A program made the position numbers and the translations under genes. A stretch of 64,000 nucleotides of DNA from contig NZ_JAJHVV010000003.1 of the NCBI RefSeq assembly GCF_023145695.1, positions 333,575-397,574 of the forward strand, written 5' to 3'. The stretch's first letter is position 1, and every line of letters starts with the position of its first letter. Below the pieces are notes generated by a model. The model was not told where the DNA came from and made no database searches. It saw only the letters and a list, made by a program, of their open reading frames with translations. This document shows positions 60,565 to 64,000 of this stretch, piece by piece. Source of the stretch: Vibrio amylolyticus (lineage in GTDB: Bacteria > Pseudomonadota > Gammaproteobacteria > Enterobacterales > Vibrionaceae).

Positions 60565-61518
60565 TTAGAACTTGTAGCTCATACCCACTGACGCTAGGTA
60601 CTCTTCATTCTTGTAAAAATCAATATTGGAATCGTTATAGTTCACGCCTGCAAACGAAACCAAATTCCAGTTATCTAGTCCTGCAAAGTTAGCGTACTCA
60701 TAAGCGACAAACAATTTGTGCTTGTTGTCAGAGCGCGTTTTACCATACAAAGAGTTATGGCCATCGTAGTCTCGGTAAGCATAGCTGCTCGTCACGGCGA
60801 GTGTGTGCGCGGAATGAGTGACAAAATACGTCATTTCCAATTCGTATTGTTCAAACGTCTCTGCTTTACCATCGGCATCATTATTAAGGTAACCTAGGCT
60901 CGTGCTTAGCCCCATATTGGCCCCAAAGTGTGCTAAATAGCTACCCTTAAAGGCGTACATATCACTATCGCGCAGTAGCTCTGAATCTTGAATGCGCTCT
61001 TCATCTATTTCCTGTGTGGCATAGGCCATATCGACTGAAAAACCAGAACCGACGATGTTATTCAGTTTCAAGCGATAAGCGTGGCCATCAATATCTGTTT
61101 TGCTTCGATGGCCTGTTAAATATGGGTCTTTCCATACTTCACCAGATAAAACAGTTGGCAAATAAGCAATATCTATCTGTGTACCGTTTTGCATATCGAA
61201 CTGATAGCCAATCTCAAAAGCCAAGTCACCAACGGCTAAGTCGTCGCGAGATGTACCCATGTAAACCCTTTGGGTTCGGTTTTGCACCAGTTCATACGAA
61301 ATGTGACCAAGCGGCATAACAATAACATCGTCGCTGTGTGAGCCTTTACTCGTATTATCGTTTAGCAGCGCATCGCTTTCTGTACTAAGGTTAGAGTTGG
61401 TCGACATATAGCCTGTCGCTAGTATAATCTCACCACTCAAACGAGAAGAATCAAAGGCAAAAGCCCCTGTTGCCAATGAAGATAGAATTGATGCTGCTAA
61501 TATGCTTTTAGTTTTCAT
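60565..61518 (-). CDS. DUF2860 outer-membrane beta-barrel protein
   Basis: 317 residues. A clear signal peptide (MKTKSILAASILSSLATGAFAF) leads to a beta-barrel-like mature protein with repeated amphipathic strands (GEIILATGYMSTNSNL, LAFEIGYQFDMQNGTQIDIAYLPTVL) and an aromatic C-terminus (SVGMSYKF). I recognise the DUF2860 family, which is mainly found in Vibrio. Function is unknown; a porin-like role is plausible. Two perfect dyads lie within 160 bp upstream. Confidence 0.75.
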   Translation of the reverse strand: MKTKSILAASILSSLATGAFAFDSSRLSGEIILATGYMSTNSNLSTESDALLNDNTSKGSHSDDVIVMPLGHISYELVQNRTQRVYMGTSRDDLAVGDLAFEIGYQFDMQNGTQIDIAYLPTVLSGEVWKDPYLTGHRSKTDIDGHAYRLKLNNIVGSGFSVDMAYATQEIDEERIQDSELLRDSDMYAFKGSYLAHFGANMGLSTSLGYLNNDADGKAETFEQYELEMTYFVTHSAHTLAVTSSYAYRDYDGHNSLYGKTRSDNKHKLFVAYEYANFAGLDNWNLVSFAGVNYNDSNIDFYKNEEYLASVGMSYKF

Positions 61519-61613
61519 TTTTTAACTCTCTTAATTTTTATTTTCCTTACTGCTATTTCGTTACATCCGTTTAGTGGGGCCTATATTAGTTTTTATTTTC
61601 ATTATTAATATGG

Positions 61614-61641
61614 GTAACAGTTATGCATATTTGACTGTTAC
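61614..61641. promoter_or_regulatory. dyad upstream of the DUF2860 gene (perfect 8-bp arms)
   Basis: GTAACAGT (61614-61621) and ACTGTTAC (61634-61641) with a 12-nt spacer. It is suited to a dimeric regulator binding across about two helical turns, in the divergent promoter of the DUF2860 gene and the 61730 gene. Confidence 0.5.
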
Positions 61642-61651
61642 AAATGGCATG

Positions 61652-61672
61652 TATGAATATCTCATATTCATA
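61652..61672. promoter_or_regulatory. palindrome upstream of the DUF2860 gene (perfect 9-bp arms)
   Basis: TATGAATAT and ATATTCATA flank a CTC spacer, adjacent to the dyad at 61614-61641. Two distinct palindromes in one short promoter region suggest two regulators or a cooperative site. Confidence 0.5.
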
Positions 61673-61729
61673 TTTTCTAGCATTAGCTAAGTATAAAGTG
61701 TGGTAATGTATTCTTAATTGGAAAAGACA

Positions 61730-62116
61730 ATGACCTTAAGTGCAATTCTTAAAGAAGAGCGGTACCAAACGACCATTTACCTGAATGACAGGCCCTATGA
61801 TGTTTTCGATTTTGGAGAAGGAAAGTGCTCAATTATCATCGTCAATAATATTGACCTGCACATTGAAAAATTAAATAAAGAGAAGGTGACGAGTCGAATT
61901 ATTTTTGTAGATATAACAAAAATGCTTGCTCAGCACATAGAACAGAAAGAAAGCGTTCCACAGTTGTTAGCAAATGATCTCCATCTGCTTTTTGATGTGT
62001 TCTGGTTAGATGAAGTCCATATAGAATCAGAGATAAAGCATATTGATATGCGAGCAATTTTTAACGTTGTTGCTTTGCGAAATTACTCACGGTCATTACT
62101 AAAAAGCGAGTGTTAG
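61730..62116 (+). CDS. hypothetical protein, soluble
   Basis: 128 residues from the ATG at 61730 (MTLSAILKEERYQTTIYL). A TTG at 61718 could add four residues. The ribosome site is weak (GGAAAAG). Pattern: a beta-rich start (DVFDFGEGKCSIIIVNNIDLHIEKL) and a mixed alpha/beta middle (VTSRIIFVDITKMLAQHIEQ). No membrane helix. Unknown family and role; divergent from DUF2860 across the two dyads. Confidence 0.6.
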   Translation: MTLSAILKEERYQTTIYLNDRPYDVFDFGEGKCSIIIVNNIDLHIEKLNKEKVTSRIIFVDITKMLAQHIEQKESVPQLLANDLHLLFDVFWLDEVHIESEIKHIDMRAIFNVVALRNYSRSLLKSEC

Positions 62117-62527
62117 ATAGAAGATACTCGATAAATGTGGATCGCGTTGAAAAGTTTAGTTAAAAGTGTTTGCATCATATAGATGGGACACTTTGTAAAG
62201 CAGTTAGTGTTAAGGGGGCCGCTGTCGCTGGACAACAAAAATTAAAACTTTTCTACTTCTGAAGTCCGTTTCCAGCATAGCTACCAGAAGCCAATTGTGA
62301 CAATAAAGATCGGCCCCGTTGCGCGTTAACGTATTTACTCAGTGGTAGATCGTGCCACTGAAATCACCTTACTTTTGCTCATGGTTTACAGATGAGAGGC
62401 CGTGACAGAAAACTCCCATTTTCTATCAAAATAGGGGTGTGTAGACAAAAAATCCATCCGCATGACTATTCAATAATACCATGGTCGTGTTAGCTTTTAT
62501 CTGAAGATGGTTATAAGGATTATTAAT
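62117..62527. other. 411-bp stretch without a recognised gene
   Basis: No credible ORF or RNA gene. CCCATTTTCTATC and AAAATAGGGG (62427-62449) form an imperfect hairpin, and GGGGGCCGC near 62215 is a small GC-rich island in otherwise AT-rich DNA. I looked for an integron attC-like site and did not find a convincing one. Confidence 0.3.
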
Positions 62528-63298
62528 ATGGATTTCAGGAGCTTACACTTTCAACCAGAGCCAGTTCTGATATGTAACGTATGGGATGTGTTTAGTGCAG
62601 TTATAGCAGAGCAGGCTGGTTACCAATGTATCGGTACTTCCAGTGCAGCCATTTCTCGTATGCTTGGGTATTCAGATGGGGAAGAAATTTCCTTTTCTGA
62701 GTTGCACGATCTTGTAATTAAGATTAAGAGCCGAACAACCATTCCGTTGACTGTTGATATTGAGGCTGGTTATGGGGAAACAATATCTGAAATCTATGAC
62801 AATATTAAGGCGTTAGCTGAAATTGGGGTCGTTGGGATTAACATCGAAGATAGCGTAGTCATAGATGGAAAGAGAGTTCTAAAAGATCCATATGTAATGG
62901 AAAATACCATCTCTGGTTTGGTAGCACTTTTACGTGCATCAGATATTTCCATATTCTTGAACTCAAGAACAGATGCTTATTTAGTCAAAAGTGATACTCC
63001 ACTTGAGGAAACAAAGCTTCGTATATCCCTGTATCAAAAGGCAGGTGCAGATGGCATTTTTGTACCCTTTTTAGAGAAAAAAGAGGACATTAAGGTTCTT
63101 TCAGAATTCACAGAGCTACCTCTAAACGTAATGTGTACCCAACGTTTGCCTGACTTCACGACTCTTTCTGAGTTAGGGGTAAAACGTATAAGCATGGGGA
63201 ATTATGCTTATAGTAGGATCTATAAAAAACTAGAAAATGACTTGTTGAAAGTCGCGGATACTCAATCATTTGCACCACTTTTCAGTAATACAAATTGA
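62528..63298 (+). CDS. isocitrate lyase/PEP mutase superfamily protein
   Basis: 256 residues from the ATG at 62528, chosen for an AAGGAT site 8 nt upstream; an earlier ATG at 62507 is unlikely. Motifs: CNVWDVFSAVIAEQAGYQCIGTSSAA, TVDIEAGYGE (metal-binding region), GINIEDSV, and LNSRTDAYL, in the order of the superfamily. The catalytic Cys loop of true isocitrate lyase is absent. It could be a phosphonate or carboxylate C-C lyase/mutase, or a 2,3-dimethylmalate lyase-like enzyme. No phosphonate genes are adjacent. Confidence 0.8.
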   Translation: MDFRSLHFQPEPVLICNVWDVFSAVIAEQAGYQCIGTSSAAISRMLGYSDGEEISFSELHDLVIKIKSRTTIPLTVDIEAGYGETISEIYDNIKALAEIGVVGINIEDSVVIDGKRVLKDPYVMENTISGLVALLRASDISIFLNSRTDAYLVKSDTPLEETKLRISLYQKAGADGIFVPFLEKKEDIKVLSEFTELPLNVMCTQRLPDFTTLSELGVKRISMGNYAYSRIYKKLENDLLKVADTQSFAPLFSNTN

Positions 63299-63547
63299 GT
63301 TAGAGGAAAGTAAAATCTCCTCTACATATCTCCAAGGAGAACGGTTTGTCCTACTCCGTTCACCTATGGCACCTAATTATGAGGTGCTGCACGGTGTTTA
63401 GCAGTACTCAAAGTTATCCGCACTTATCTAAATTAACAAAGTCGCTAGCTCAGAAATGTCCATAATCGTTATAGTCGGTACTTTCAAACACGAAAGTACG
63501 CAAAATTTTGAAGAAAGCTTATTAGAACTTATAGACAGAGGAACCGA
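63299..63547. other. 249-bp intergenic stretch with two small hairpins
   Basis: TAGAGGA (63301-63307) and TCCTCTA (63318-63324) form a perfect 7-bp hairpin right after the stop codon, and GCACCT (63369-63374) with AGGTGC (63382-63387) another. Neither has a T-tract. The first may end the upstream message. Confidence 0.35.
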
Positions 63548-63883
63548 ATGAATAAGTTTTTTGTAGTTGGATCGATAATTATTTTGTTCACTATGTCTTC
63601 AGTCTTATATTTAAAAGCCCCTGAATTCTTTGAAGGGAAAGTTGATGCCAAGAAATGCGTACAAACCGCAAAGTCTCGTGACTCTGTAGAGCTGTACTTG
63701 GTGCGAAATGGACTACGAAAGAGGTTTGTATTTGGTGTCAAAGGATCAACTTGTGATGAGGCGTTACTAATATTTAATCTTAATGATGATGTGAAAATTG
63801 ATTACCATAGTCTTAATGACAGCTATGCGACGGTCGATAAATTGAGCCTAAATGGTCGACAAATTCCATTACGTGGCCAGTAA
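63548..63883 (+). CDS. small membrane-anchored protein, unknown
   Basis: 111 residues with an N-terminal hydrophobic segment (about 3-22: KFFVVGSIIILFTMSSVLYL) acting as a signal anchor, then a soluble part with two cysteines (VDAKKCVQTAKSRD, STCDEALLI) that could form a periplasmic disulfide. An AGAGGA site precedes the ATG by 7 nt. Family not recognised. Confidence 0.6.
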   Translation: MNKFFVVGSIIILFTMSSVLYLKAPEFFEGKVDAKKCVQTAKSRDSVELYLVRNGLRKRFVFGVKGSTCDEALLIFNLNDDVKIDYHSLNDSYATVDKLSLNGRQIPLRGQ

Positions 63884-64000
63884 AGCGACCCAAATCTAGA
63901 GTTTGCATTAGTCAATCTAATGATATCAATACTAACCGATCATTTTTACAAACTCATTCCTGTCCAGAACCTTCACAGTTGGCACTTCATAACTCAGAAG

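Noticed and set aside
62310..62335. GCGCGTTAACG as an attC core
   Set aside because: No paired core nearby and no cassette-array spacing; most likely chance.
1..64000. tRNA, rRNA, CRISPR arrays, insertion sequences, prophage genes
   Set aside because: I looked for repeats, transposase-like ORFs and structural RNA signatures and found none; no array of regularly spaced repeats was seen.

Overview
The window looks like a chromosomal segment of a marine gammaproteobacterium, most probably a Vibrio (perhaps the second chromosome, which I infer from the density of accessory catabolic genes). The basis is family recognition: a DUF2860 outer-membrane protein, MipA/OmpV, GltS, RhlE-type helicases, many LysR regulators and short Vibrio-like intergenic regions with moderate GC. 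I saw no rRNA, tRNA, CRISPR array, insertion sequence or prophage.

Layout. 0-7.4 kb: the 5' part of a response regulator cut by the window edge; two DEAD-box RNA helicases flanking a divergent ArsR regulator/permease pair with two matching 20-bp operators; and a run of small genes (DUF1059, DUF1801, a small membrane protein, a tautomerase homologue overlapping a HAD phosphatase). 7.5-20 kb: a beta-glucan utilisation locus. It has a secreted GH5 enzyme with CBM2-like and CBM6-like modules, a five-gene oligosaccharide/oligopeptide-type ABC importer, a cytoplasmic GH3 beta-glucosidase whose two catalytic domains are in reversed order, and a LacI regulator. The logic is extracellular cleavage, import of short glucans, then intracellular hydrolysis. 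20.2-27.2 kb: a signalling block of a soluble GAF histidine kinase, an HD-GYP response regulator, a periplasmic binding protein and a membrane hybrid kinase. The truncated regulator at the left edge resembles the HD-GYP regulator.

27.3-31.6 kb: a LysE exporter, a small unknown gene, and a serine-biosynthesis pair (class-V phosphoserine aminotransferase and 3-phosphoglycerate dehydrogenase). 32.2-34.5 kb: an S-adenosylhomocysteine hydrolase-like protein, archaeal/Thermotoga-like in length and sequence but with changed catalytic residues, divergent from a LysR gene. 34.7-37.1 kb: a flavodoxin-family reductase behind a very good SoxR-type promoter, a GATase1-like protein and a YitT protein. 37.2-40.2 kb: dgcA-dgcN-dgcR for D-glutamate catabolism, with a perfect 19-bp inverted repeat upstream of dgcR. 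40.4-42.4 kb: a quinone-oxidoreductase-like enzyme divergent from its probable LysR regulator. 42.5-44.5 kb: mesD-mesX, a folate-independent methionine synthase and its DUF1852 partner. 44.8-48.5 kb: a TSUP permease, an unknown cysteine-pair protein and a membrane-linked glycerophosphodiesterase.

48.5-53 kb: a 0.7-kb gene-poor stretch, then LysR/dadA-type D-amino-acid dehydrogenase and gltS, a second D-amino-acid/glutamate module. 53.2-57.9 kb: a small unknown ORF and an RND efflux adaptor/pump pair, preceded by a striking 23-bp palindrome with GGAGG at its centre. 58-61.5 kb: an OmpV-family protein, a LysR regulator and a DUF2860 outer-membrane protein with two perfect dyads upstream. 61.7-64 kb: a looser stretch of unknown genes and a PEP-mutase/isocitrate-lyase-family enzyme.

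The items most worth following are the reversed GH3, the divergent SAHH-like enzyme, mesD/mesX, the kinase/HD-GYP/binding-protein block, the SoxR promoter and several perfect palindromes. All functional names rest on motif recognition by eye; no database search was run.
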